Below are positions 1-7,142 of a stretch of 64,000 bases of DNA, piece after piece; the first letter of the stretch is position 1; each line of letters starts with the position of its first letter. The translations under genes and the position numbers were made by a program. Under the pieces are notes generated by a model. It saw only the letters and a program-made list of their open reading frames with translations, searched no databases and was not told where the DNA came from. Where the stretch lies: assembly GCA_035638075.1 (NCBI GenBank), contig DASRAU010000046.1:62001-126000 (forward strand). The letters run 5' to 3'. This stretch comes from DASRAU01 sp035638075. Lineage in GTDB: Bacteria > Acidobacteriota > Polarisedimenticolia > Gp22-AA2.

Positions 1-99
1 ATGGTCATCGCCCCGGGACGCGATTACCACCAGCTCTCAGGGACGTTCAACCACATGCTCGACAGCCTGGATGTCAACGATCGAGCGGTTCACCCGTAG
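1..99 (+). CDS. C-terminal fragment, possibly the end of a HAMP-type domain
   Basis: The reading frame is open from base 1 and stops at TAG 97-99, giving 32 residues. The stretch with LSGTFNHMLDSL resembles the second helix of a HAMP linker (pattern L-x-x-x-F-N-x-M). No catalytic domain follows, so the protein ends right after this helix or is truncated. The ATG at base 1 is probably an internal methionine or window-edge coincidence, since the gene most likely begins upstream of the window. The HAMP assignment rests on one short match and could be chance. Confidence 0.3.
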   Translation: MVIAPGRDYHQLSGTFNHMLDSLDVNDRAVHP

Positions 100-175
100 T
101 GGTCGAAAATGGGCCATCCCACGCTTTTTCCAGCCCTGTGGGGAAATCCCGGACAGGCGGTTCGGGAAACCAGTC

Positions 176-219
176 GCGCGAAGCGCGAGCTTCGCGCATG
201 GGCGGCTCTTCGCGCCGCC
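176..219 (+). other. Two consecutive hairpins in the leader of the BON gene
   Basis: Bases 176-184 and 189-197 form a perfect 9-bp stem closed by a GCGA (GNRA-type) tetraloop. Bases 201-206 and 214-219 form a second 6-bp stem with a 7-base loop. They lie 40-80 bases ahead of the BON gene start and its GAGGAGG ribosome site. No U-run follows either stem, so they look like leader RNA structure rather than a terminator. The rest of the 100-258 gap shows no convincing promoter hexamers. Confidence 0.4.
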
Positions 220-258
220 GGTAATGTCTCGCGCAAGCTCATCGAGGAGGGTGAATCA

Positions 259-795
259 ATGCGCAGACCGAAGACTCTCGTTGCAGGAAGCCTGGTTCTC
301 GCCGCCGCACTCCTGGGCGCGTGCGCCCAGGCCAAGGACGCGACGGTCTCGGGTTCGGTCAAGACGAAACTCGCCGCGGACAGCCAGGTCAACGCCGGCG
401 AGATCAAGGTCGACTCCGTCAACGGCGTCGTGACGCTGACCGGCAACATCGACAGCGAGGCCGCCAAGGAACGCGCCCTGCAGATCGCCCGCGACACCAA
501 GGGCGTGACCCAGGTCAAGGACATGATCTCGGTGCGCGAGAGCGCCCACAGTGGTGACGCCCCCAGCCCGAGCCGCACGATGGGCGAGCGCCTCGACGAC
601 ACCGCCATCACGTCGCGGGTCAAGAAGAGCCTGCTCGACGATCCCGCCGTGCGCGGGCTCAAGATCGACGTCGACACCCGCGAAGGCGTGGTCTACCTGA
701 CCGGCTCGATCCCCGGCTCGGCGGAGCGCGAGAAGGCGGTCCAGATCGCCCGCGCCACCGAGGGTGTCCGGGACGTCGAAGCGAACTTCCAATAA
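259..795 (+). CDS. Lipoprotein with two BON domains (OsmY-like)
   Basis: The 178-residue product starts with a signal sequence ending in a lipobox (LLGAC, Cys about residue 21), so it should be lipid-anchored in the periplasm. Two BON domains follow, about residues 27-90 and 110-178. Each carries the typical pattern of a short helix, then V-D-x-x-x-G-V-V-x-L-T-G, then a helix of A-x-x-x-x-G-V. BON domains are thought to bind phospholipid surfaces, and OsmY-type proteins protect the envelope under stress. I chose the ATG at 259 over upstream in-frame starts because it is preceded by GAGGAGG and begins the signal peptide. It is a single gene, followed by a strong hairpin terminator at 831. Confidence 0.85.
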   Translation: MRRPKTLVAGSLVLAAALLGACAQAKDATVSGSVKTKLAADSQVNAGEIKVDSVNGVVTLTGNIDSEAAKERALQIARDTKGVTQVKDMISVRESAHSGDAPSPSRTMGERLDDTAITSRVKKSLLDDPAVRGLKIDVDTREGVVYLTGSIPGSAEREKAVQIARATEGVRDVEANFQ

Positions 796-830
796 CCGGT
801 TTCCCCCCGCGGCTTCGGCCGCCTCCCCGG

Positions 831-886
831 CCCCGCGCCGGACGCGCCTGCCCCCCCGCGACGCGTCCGGCGCGGGGTTCCTCTTT
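831..886 (+). terminator. Rho-independent terminator after the BON gene
   Basis: Bases 831-846 and 862-877 are a perfect 16-bp inverted repeat (arms beginning CCCCGCGCCGG) with a 15-base loop, followed by TTCCTCTTT at 878-886. A smaller stem with a TTCG tetraloop lies at 809-822, just after the stop codon. Position and T-rich tail fit termination of the BON transcript before trmFO. Confidence 0.7.
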
Positions 887-939
887 GCGGCGCCGGTTCC
901 CATGCACGCCTGCGGCGCGGGGGTCCTGTGCGCGCGTGC

Positions 940-945
940 TAGAAT
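940..945 (+). promoter_or_regulatory. -10-like TAGAAT ahead of trmFO
   Basis: TAGAAT at 940-945 lies 22 bases before the trmFO ATG, and no ribosome-binding site precedes that ATG. No good -35 hexamer is visible 16-18 bases upstream. The same hexamer recurs before several other genes in the window, which is why I regard it as a promoter element. Confidence 0.45.
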
Positions 946-967
946 CCGCGCTCCATCGGGACATTCC

Positions 968-2320
968 ATGCAAGCGACGCGCGTCATCATCATCGGCGGA
1001 GGCCTGGCCGGCTCCGAGGCCGCCTGGCAGGCGGCGCGCCGCGGCGTGCGCGTCGAGCTGCACGAAATGCGCCCCGTGCGGCCGACGCCGGTGCACAAGA
1101 CGGGTGACCTGGCCGAGCTGGTCTGCTCCAATTCGCTCAAGTCGAACCTGCTCGACACCGCCTCCGGTCTCCTGAAGGAGGAGATGCGCCGGCTCGACTC
1201 GCTCATCGTGAAGGTCGCCGACCGCGTGAAGGTGCCCGCCGGCGGCGCCCTGGCGGTCGATCGCGACGCCTTCGCGCGCGAGGTGACCGCCGCCGTCGCG
1301 GCCGAGCCGCTCATCCGCCTGGTGCGCGGCGAGGCGACCGGGATCCCCTCCGAAGGCCCGTGCATTCTCGCGACCGGGCCGCTCGCATCCGACGCCATCG
1401 CCGCCGCCATCGCCCGCTTCACCGGATCGGAGTACCTCTACTTCTACGACGCCATCTCCCCCATCGTCGAAGCGGACACCATCGACCGGTCGAAAGTGTT
1501 CACCGCGTCGCGCTATGGCAAGGGCGGCGACGACTACCTGAACTGCCCCCTGACGGCGGAGGAGTACGGGCGCTTCTACGACGCGCTCGTGGGCGCCGCC
1601 GAGGCGCCGTCGCACGACATCGACCGCCCGGCGCACGGCAGGACGCCGTATTTCGAGGGCTGCCTGCCGATCGAGGAGATGGCGCGGCGCGGCCGCGAAA
1701 CTCTCACATTTGGACCGATGAAGCCGGTCGGCCTGGTCGATCCGCGCACCGGCCGCCAGCCCTTCGCCGTCGTGCAGCTCCGGCAGGACACGCTCGCCGG
1801 GGATTTCTACTCGATGGTCGGCTTCCAGAACCACCTGAAGTTCGGCGAGCAGCAGCGGATCTTCCGGATGATCCCGGGGCTCGAGCACGCGGAGTTCCCG
1901 CGCCTCGGGCAGGTGCACCGCAACTCCTACATCAATGCGCCCGCCATCCTGCTGCCGACCTTCCAGGCGCGCCGCCGGCCGGATCTCTTCTTCGCAGGAC
2001 AGATCTCCGGCGTCGAGGGGTACCTCGAGTCGGCGGCCGCGGGGCTGGTGGCCGGCATCAATGCGGCGCGCCTGGCGGACGGGCTGCCGGTCGTCCATTT
2101 CCCTGCCACGACGGCCCTCGGCGCGCTCGGCCGCTACATCTCGGCGTCCGAGCCCAAGAACTACCAGCCGGCCAACATCGCCTTCGGCCTGCTGCCTCCC
2201 CTGGCGCAGGAGATCCGCGACAAGCGGAAAAAGAAGGAAGCGCTGGTGGCGCGCGCGCTGCGCGACCACGACGCCTTCATCGCCGCAAGTCTCGCACCCG
2301 CTCCCGCTCCTATCGCCTGA
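968..2320 (+). CDS. trmFO: Methylenetetrahydrofolate-tRNA-(uracil-54-C5)-methyltransferase
   Basis: This 450-residue flavoprotein methylates U54 of the tRNA T-loop using methylenetetrahydrofolate and FADH2. The N-terminus has the FAD-binding Rossmann fingerprint VIIIGGGLAGSEAAWQAA, followed by the family signatures HEMRP, LVCSNSLKSN and later YFEGCLPIEEMARRG. The C-terminal half includes FAGQISGVEGYLESAAAG. Length matches the family (about 435-470). The start at 968 puts the Rossmann strand at the N-terminus as in homologs, and extending the open frame upstream would add a proline/arginine-rich non-conserved tail. It is a monocistronic housekeeping gene, convergent with the following TSP3 gene. 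Confidence 0.95.
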   Translation: MQATRVIIIGGGLAGSEAAWQAARRGVRVELHEMRPVRPTPVHKTGDLAELVCSNSLKSNLLDTASGLLKEEMRRLDSLIVKVADRVKVPAGGALAVDRDAFAREVTAAVAAEPLIRLVRGEATGIPSEGPCILATGPLASDAIAAAIARFTGSEYLYFYDAISPIVEADTIDRSKVFTASRYGKGGDDYLNCPLTAEEYGRFYDALVGAAEAPSHDIDRPAHGRTPYFEGCLPIEEMARRGRETLTFGPMKPVGLVDPRTGRQPFAVVQLRQDTLAGDFYSMVGFQNHLKFGEQQRIFRMIPGLEHAEFPRLGQVHRNSYINAPAILLPTFQARRRPDLFFAGQISGVEGYLESAAAGLVAGINAARLADGLPVVHFPATTALGALGRYISASEPKNYQPANIAFGLLPPLAQEIRDKRKKKEALVARALRDHDAFIAASLAPAPAPIA

Positions 2321-2341
2321 AGCCGCGCCGAAGACCGGCGT

Positions 2342-3481
2342 TCAGTTCTTCGCCGCCGGGCCGTACGTGTCCACGACTCCGGTGACGTGGACCAGCTCGA
2401 TGTAGATCTGGTGCCCGCCCTTGTGCTTGGGGATCACCTGCGCATACGAGACATCGAGGCCGGTCGCACACTGCTGGCACGGGATGAGCACCAGGTTCAG
2501 CTGGACGCGCGGGCCCGAGTCGTACGTGACGACGTTGAATCCGAGCACGTCCACCTCGTGCTTCGTCAGCCAGGTGACGAGCCCTGAACCCTTTCCGGCC
2601 GGACTCTTGAAGTCGATGGCGACATCGGTCACCCGCTGGACCCCGCAGTGGCAGGGATTCGGCAGTCCGGGCTCCGGCTCGAAGCATTCGTCGCACGCAT
2701 TCCCGACGCCGTTCGCGTCGCAATCTTCCTGGAACGGGTTCGGAACCGTGCGGCAGTTGTCGCAGCTGTTCCCGAGGCCGTCCCCATCGTCGTCGGCCTG
2801 GACATGGTTCGGCACGGTCGGGCAGTTGTCGCAGACGTCGCCGACGAAGTCGTTGTCGCCGTCCGCCTGGTTCGCGTTCGCGATGGCCGGACAATTGTCG
2901 CACTCGTCCCCGAGACCGTCCCCATCCCCGTCGAGGTTCGATCCGCTCGGGACGGTCGGGCAGATGTCGCACGCGTCACCGAGACCGTCCCCATCGGCAT
3001 CGCTCTGCGGCGGGTTCGAAGTCGCCGGGCAGTTGTCGCAGGCATCACCTCGGCCGTCCTGATCCACGTCCGTTTGACCCGGGTTGGCGACCCTGGGACA
3101 GTTGTCGCACACGTCCCCGAAGCCGTCGTCGTCCGAGTCCAGCTGGTTCATGTTCGGCACGAGGGGACAGTTGTCGTCCCCGCAGACGAGACCGTCGCCG
3201 TCCGCATCCAGGTCGCAGAAGTCGTCCACGATCCCATTGCAGTCGTTGTCCTGACAGTCGCACGTGTCGAAGACGCCGGGATGGATGGCCGGGTCGCTGT
3301 CGTTGCAGTCCCCGCACGGGACCGCCGGGGTCTCGCACGCGGACGAGCAGATGGCGTAGCCGTCTTCATCGGCGTCGGGGCACGCAGGGAGTCCCTGCGC
3401 GGTGGCAACGCCCGGAAGCAGGATGAAGAGCGCGGCGCCGAGAAGAAGGAGCGGGAAAGAGCGGCTCGGTCCGGACACCAT
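2342..3481 (-). CDS. Secreted protein with thrombospondin type 3 calcium-binding repeats
   Basis: The 379-residue product has a signal peptide (about 1-28) and a cysteine-rich Asp/Gly region from about 35 to 280. That region holds roughly eight TSP3-type units of the form D-x-D-x-D-G-x-G-D-x-C-D-N-C-P, each expected to bind Ca2+. The last 100 residues carry a motif of the K-H-E-V-D-V-L-G-F-N-V type, known from repeat domains at the C-terminus of secreted proteins in Acidobacteriota and Bacteroidota. The start at 3481 is preceded by a GGAGG site. A consensus promoter lies at 3532-3560. It is likely extracellular or surface-attached. Ligand and role are unknown. Confidence 0.85.
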   Translation of the reverse strand: MVSGPSRSFPLLLLGAALFILLPGVATAQGLPACPDADEDGYAICSSACETPAVPCGDCNDSDPAIHPGVFDTCDCQDNDCNGIVDDFCDLDADGDGLVCGDDNCPLVPNMNQLDSDDDGFGDVCDNCPRVANPGQTDVDQDGRGDACDNCPATSNPPQSDADGDGLGDACDICPTVPSGSNLDGDGDGLGDECDNCPAIANANQADGDNDFVGDVCDNCPTVPNHVQADDDGDGLGNSCDNCRTVPNPFQEDCDANGVGNACDECFEPEPGLPNPCHCGVQRVTDVAIDFKSPAGKGSGLVTWLTKHEVDVLGFNVVTYDSGPRVQLNLVLIPCQQCATGLDVSYAQVIPKHKGGHQIYIELVHVTGVVDTYGPAAKN

Positions 3482-3531
3482 GGTGGCCCTCCTCGGGTTG
3501 CGGCGGCGCCCGGAGCTGGGTGTTTGACTGC

Positions 3532-3560
3532 CTTGTACGACCGGAACCGGGTCGTGTCAA
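3532..3560 (-). promoter_or_regulatory. Sigma-70 promoter of the TSP3-repeat gene
   Basis: On the minus strand TTGACA (plus 3555-3560) and TACAAG (plus 3532-3537) are separated by 17 bases. This is one of the two best consensus promoters in the window. The predicted transcript start near 3525 gives a leader of about 43 bases containing the GGAGG ribosome site. Confidence 0.7.
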
Positions 3561-3582
3561 GCGCGCGTCAGGCGCGATCCGG

Positions 3583-4320
3583 TCAGGGCTCCGTTTCGAG
3601 GACGGCCCAGGCGATGAGGGTTTCGCGCGATTCGCCGTCGTCGCGCTTCAGGCGGTCGAGGATGGCGCGCTCGAGCCTGTCCTTGTCCGGCTCGACGCGT
3701 GCGGCCTCGATCTGCTGCGGCCCGCTCGTGGTGAAGCACAGCCGGCACGGAGGCAGGTCCTGTCCGTTGAAGCGCACGGGAGGCCCGTAGGTCCGGCACG
3801 ACACCGGCCGGTGCGCATACAGCCCGCATGTCTGCGTGGCCGGGTCGAGGACAGGGCACGGCAGGTCCGAGTGGCGCTCGAGGAACCGATCCTCCGCCTC
3901 CTCGTCCCCCTGCAGCAGGCCGCGCCCGGCGTCCCCGGGGAAACCGTCGCGCAGCGCCTCGACCGCGGTCCGGGCTCGTTCGACGAGGCGCGCGGCCCGA
4001 TCCGGATCCGCCTGGCGCAGCGCGGCCAGCCCCTCGCGCAGACGCCACGCATCGAGGCGGGTGATCGGGAACGGGCCGATGCAGCACCCGCTGCACCCGG
4101 GACGGCAGACGAGCGCCGGTCCCGCCACCCGGGCCGCCCGGGCGACGGCGGCATCCACCGCTCCGGTGAAGTCGGCGTCGGCGCGCAGGAGGTTCCGCCG
4201 CGCGATCCCGGCATCGGACGCAGCCGCTGCCGCGCCCGGTGTCGAGGCGGCCCCGGCGCCCGGGGCGGCCACGGTTCCGAGCCTCTTCTTGATGACGGGT
4301 CGAAGCGGGCGTCCGCTCAT
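3583..4320 (-). CDS. YkgJ-type cysteine-cluster protein
   Basis: The 245-residue product has the clustered cysteines of the YkgJ/UPF0153 family: C-R-P-G-C-S-G-C-C at the centre, then CPVLDPATQTCGLYAHRP with a later C-R-T-Y-G and C-R-L-C. These probably bind an Fe-S cluster or zinc. The biochemical role of the family is unsettled. I chose the ATG at 4320 because it lies just past the stop of the preceding dehydrogenase gene, 16 bases apart in the same operon, whereas the longer form would overlap it. The first 60 residues are Ala/Pro-rich and not conserved. Confidence 0.75.
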   Translation of the reverse strand: MSGRPLRPVIKKRLGTVAAPGAGAASTPGAAAAASDAGIARRNLLRADADFTGAVDAAVARAARVAGPALVCRPGCSGCCIGPFPITRLDAWRLREGLAALRQADPDRAARLVERARTAVEALRDGFPGDAGRGLLQGDEEAEDRFLERHSDLPCPVLDPATQTCGLYAHRPVSCRTYGPPVRFNGQDLPPCRLCFTTSGPQQIEAARVEPDKDRLERAILDRLKRDDGESRETLIAWAVLETEP

Positions 4321-4336
4321 GAGTCGCTGCGCGCCG

Positions 4337-5260
4337 TCATGAATCCCGGTGCGAGAGCGCGGCCACCACACGTCCGAGCGCCTGCGTCCCTTCGCGGCCC
4401 CAGCCGTGCTCGCGCGCCGCCTCGAAGAGGCGGCTCATGATTTCCGTTGCCGGGAGCTCGGCCCCGGCCGCCTCGGCGGTCTCCGCGACGAGCCGGAGAT
4501 CCTTGAGCATCAGATCGATCATGAAGCCGGGGGCCACGTCGTCCGCCAGGATCTTCGGGCCGAGATTCGAGAGCTGCCACGACCCGGCGGCTCCGCCCGA
4601 GACCGCGCGCAACATGACCTCGGGATCGAGACCACCCTTGCGGGCGAAGGAAATCGCCTCCGAGACGCCGAGAAGCGTCACCCCGACGAGAATCTGGTTC
4701 GCGAGCTTGGTGAGCTGCCCGTGGCCGACCGGCCCACAGTGGGTGATCGCCTTGCCCAGCTTCTCGAGCAGAGGGCGCGCCTTCTCGAGCGCCGTCGTCT
4801 CGCCGCCGACCATGATGGCGAGCGTGGCGTTTTTCGCCCCCACGTCCCCGCCGGAGACCGGCGCGTCGAGATAGTCGGCTCCGCGCTCGCGCAGCAACGC
4901 CGCCATGCGGCGCTCGGTCGCGGGCGCGACCGTGCTCATGTCCACGACCACCGCCCCGTGGCCAATCCCTTCGGCAAGACCACCCGGACCGGCGACGACC
5001 TCCTCGACGTCCTTCGAGTCGGTGACGTTGACGACGATCACTTCTGCGGCCCGGGCGACCTCGGCCGGTGAGGCGGCGCGGCGCGCGCCGGCCGCGACGA
5101 TCTCGTCGGCGCGCCCGGCGGTTCGATTGAAGACGGTCAGCGGGAAGCCGGCGCGCAGCAGGTGCCCGGCCATGGGCCGTCCCATGATTCCGAGGCCGAC
5201 GAATCCGGCCGACGGGAGCGTGGCGGTGGGATCGGCTCCGGCGCGCGGCGGCCGGCTCAT
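4337..5260 (-). CDS. NAD(P)-dependent beta-hydroxyacid dehydrogenase (3-hydroxyisobutyrate / tartronate semialdehyde reductase type)
   Basis: This 307-residue enzyme has the Rossmann signature GFVGLGIMGRPMAGHL near residue 18 and the substrate-loop motif DAPVSGGDVGA. The catalytic-lysine block GHGQLTKLANQ fits the family pattern G-x-G-x-x-x-K-x-x-N. Family members reversibly oxidise 3-hydroxyisobutyrate, glycerate or succinic semialdehyde-type substrates; sequence alone does not choose between them. The start overlaps the GNAT stop codon (ATGA at 5257-5260), so translation is coupled. Twenty extra residues rich in Pro/Ala precede the Rossmann strand. Confidence 0.85.
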   Translation of the reverse strand: MSRPPRAGADPTATLPSAGFVGLGIMGRPMAGHLLRAGFPLTVFNRTAGRADEIVAAGARRAASPAEVARAAEVIVVNVTDSKDVEEVVAGPGGLAEGIGHGAVVVDMSTVAPATERRMAALLRERGADYLDAPVSGGDVGAKNATLAIMVGGETTALEKARPLLEKLGKAITHCGPVGHGQLTKLANQILVGVTLLGVSEAISFARKGGLDPEVMLRAVSGGAAGSWQLSNLGPKILADDVAPGFMIDLMLKDLRLVAETAEAAGAELPATEIMSRLFEAAREHGWGREGTQALGRVVAALSHRDS

Positions 5261-5787
5261 TCCACACCCACCTTGCGGCTGCGGCGCTCGAGGAGGAGCA
5301 CGTCGCGCCAGCGGCCGTTCATTTTGCCGAGCTTCTCCCTCGTCCCCACGTCGCGGAAGCCGAGCGCACGGTGCAACGCCAGGCTCGCGGTGTTCTCGGG
5401 GAAGATGCCCGCCTGCAGGGTCCAGTGCCCCGCTTCTTCGGACGCCGCGACCAGCGCGGAGAGGAGCGCCCGCCCGACGCCGCGCCCGCGCGCCTGGGGA
5501 GCGACGTACACGCTGAGATCGACGACGCCGCCGTAGACGCAGCGCCCCGACACCGGGACGACCGCGGCCCAGCCGACAATCGGGGCGCCCACCCCGGTCC
5601 GGGCCACCAGCCGGGGCGCCCCCAGGTGATCGCGATCCCACGCCTCCCAGGAGGGAGCCTGCGTCTCGAAGGTGGCGTTGCCGGTGGCGATGCCGGCTTC
5701 GTAGATCGATCGCACAACCGGCCAGTCATCCGGGCGCATCGGTTCCACGACGAGGGGAAGCGGGACCCCGGCCGGACGCGCACTCAT
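5257..5787 (-). CDS. GNAT-family N-acetyltransferase, phosphinothricin-acetyltransferase-like
   Basis: The 176-residue protein has the acetyl-CoA-binding motif A with Q-A-R-G-R-G-V-G-R-A-L-L about residue 110. It also has the N-terminal pattern seen in PAT/YncA-type acetyltransferases (IYEAGIATGNATFET, then W-x-x-W-D-x-x-H). These enzymes acetylate small amines such as phosphinothricin or methionine derivatives; the substrate here is unknown. It is first gene of an operon with the dehydrogenase (4-base overlap) and the YkgJ protein. A -10-like TAGAAT lies only 7 bases before the ATG, with no ribosome site, which favours a leaderless transcript. Confidence 0.85.
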   Translation of the reverse strand: MSARPAGVPLPLVVEPMRPDDWPVVRSIYEAGIATGNATFETQAPSWEAWDRDHLGAPRLVARTGVGAPIVGWAAVVPVSGRCVYGGVVDLSVYVAPQARGRGVGRALLSALVAASEEAGHWTLQAGIFPENTASLALHRALGFRDVGTREKLGKMNGRWRDVLLLERRSRKVGVE

Positions 5788-5794
5788 ACTCCGG

Positions 5795-5800
5795 ATTCTA
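5795..5800 (-). promoter_or_regulatory. -10-like TAGAAT overlapping the MFS stop, 7 bases before the GNAT start
   Basis: On the minus strand TAGAAT occupies plus 5795-5800, and its first three bases are the stop codon of the MFS gene. Seven bases separate it from the GNAT ATG, so a transcript would begin at or next to the start codon. No -35 hexamer is convincing because it would lie inside the MFS coding region. Confidence 0.45.
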
Positions 5801-7108
5801 CACGGCGGGCGCGGAATGCCGGGCGGGCCGGACGCGGGAAAGCAGCAGGGCCGAGAGCACCCCGCACAGCGCCGCCGCGGCCCACAGGGCTCGGGGCGAC
5901 AGCAGCTCCATGGTGCGCGCACCGAGCCAGGGGGCGATGGCGAAGGCGCCGCTGAACGACATCGAGTAGAGACCGAGATACTCGCCGCGCCGCTCGGAAG
6001 GAGCGATGTCGGCGGCGAAGGCCGCGCTTCCGGGGAGCAGGACCATCTCGCCGAAGGTCCAGACGACGACCATCAGCGCCACGCCGGCGGCGGAGTGAAC
6101 CAGGCCGACGCCTCCGAAGCCGAGCCCGGTCAGAAGCGCCCCCAGCGCCAGCGTCCGCCGGTGCGACCAGGCGGACGTCGCGCCATTGAGCGGCACCTCG
6201 AGCGTGATGATGAGCAGCGTGTTGATGGTGAACATCATCCCGTACATCGACTCCGTCAGCCCGAGGTCGCGCACGAGGTAGAGAGGCAGCGTCGAGGCGT
6301 GCTGAAAGAAGACGATCTGCACCGGCAGGCAGCCGAGCAGGAAGTAGAGGAAGGACCGGTCGCGCATGGCGCGTTTTCCCTTCGCGCCTGCGCCTGGGCT
6401 CGGGCTCGTGGCGGAGTCGGTGCCCGCGCTGACACTGAGGTTGGCGCCGCCCGCCGGGTCGTCGGGCGTTCCCGGAAGAGCCCCGGCGGCCCGCCGCGCC
6501 GAAGCTCCGGACGCGGTGGGGAGCAGCTCCTTCGTCGCGAAGAGGACGATCACCCCCGAGAGGATCGAGGTCAGCGCGTCCAGGAAAAAGATGGCCGCGA
6601 ACGATCGCTCCACGATGAAGCCGGCGACGGCCGGACCGATGCTCATCCCCAGGTTCACGGCCAGGCGGTTGAGCGCGAAGGCGGCGCGCCGCTGCGAGGG
6701 CTTCACCACGCCGCTGATCCACGACAGTGTCGCAGGGCGCAGCGCCTCTCCGGCCACCGACCAGATGAAGGTGAGCGCCAGGATCGCCGGGTACGAGCGC
6801 AGCCATGGGTACGGCAGCAGGAGCAGCCCCGCCGACAGGAGCGAGGTCGTGACGATGCGCCGCGGCCCGATCCGATCGGCCAGCCGCCCGGCGAAGGGCG
6901 CGGTCGCGACCGCCCCGAGGCCGTAGACCGCCATCGCCAGCGCGGCGCGCGACGGCGACTGCCCCAGATCGTGCGTCAGGTACAGGATGAGGAACGGGAT
7001 GACCATCGTCCCCATCCGGTTGACCAGCACCGCGCCGCACAGCACCCATGCCTCGCGCGGCAGCCCCTGGAGCGACGAGTAGGGATTGAAGCCGCGCCAC
7101 CGGCTCAT
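5798..7108 (-). CDS. Major facilitator superfamily transporter
   Basis: The 436-residue protein shows about 12 hydrophobic segments and the MFS loop motif GRLADRIGPRR between segments 2 and 3. A long polar Ala/Gly/Ser-rich loop of about 50 residues separates the two halves (about residues 200-255), as is usual. It resembles drug-efflux or sugar-efflux MFS proteins such as MdtH, but the substrate cannot be read from the sequence. I prefer the ATG at 7108. The only earlier start is a TTG at 7138, which would add ten residues. It follows the CRTAC1 gene after 34 bases. Confidence 0.8.
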   Translation of the reverse strand: MSRWRGFNPYSSLQGLPREAWVLCGAVLVNRMGTMVIPFLILYLTHDLGQSPSRAALAMAVYGLGAVATAPFAGRLADRIGPRRIVTTSLLSAGLLLLPYPWLRSYPAILALTFIWSVAGEALRPATLSWISGVVKPSQRRAAFALNRLAVNLGMSIGPAVAGFIVERSFAAIFFLDALTSILSGVIVLFATKELLPTASGASARRAAGALPGTPDDPAGGANLSVSAGTDSATSPSPGAGAKGKRAMRDRSFLYFLLGCLPVQIVFFQHASTLPLYLVRDLGLTESMYGMMFTINTLLIITLEVPLNGATSAWSHRRTLALGALLTGLGFGGVGLVHSAAGVALMVVVWTFGEMVLLPGSAAFAADIAPSERRGEYLGLYSMSFSGAFAIAPWLGARTMELLSPRALWAAAALCGVLSALLLSRVRPARHSAPAV

Positions 7109-7142
7109 CGATGGCCCGTGCGCGGCCGCGCGACCCAAGGTC

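Noticed and set aside
120..170. A sigma-54-like promoter (TGGGCC ... CTTTTTCC) before the BON gene
   Set aside because: The GG and GC dinucleotides are not at the required -24/-12 spacing, and there is no TTGCW.
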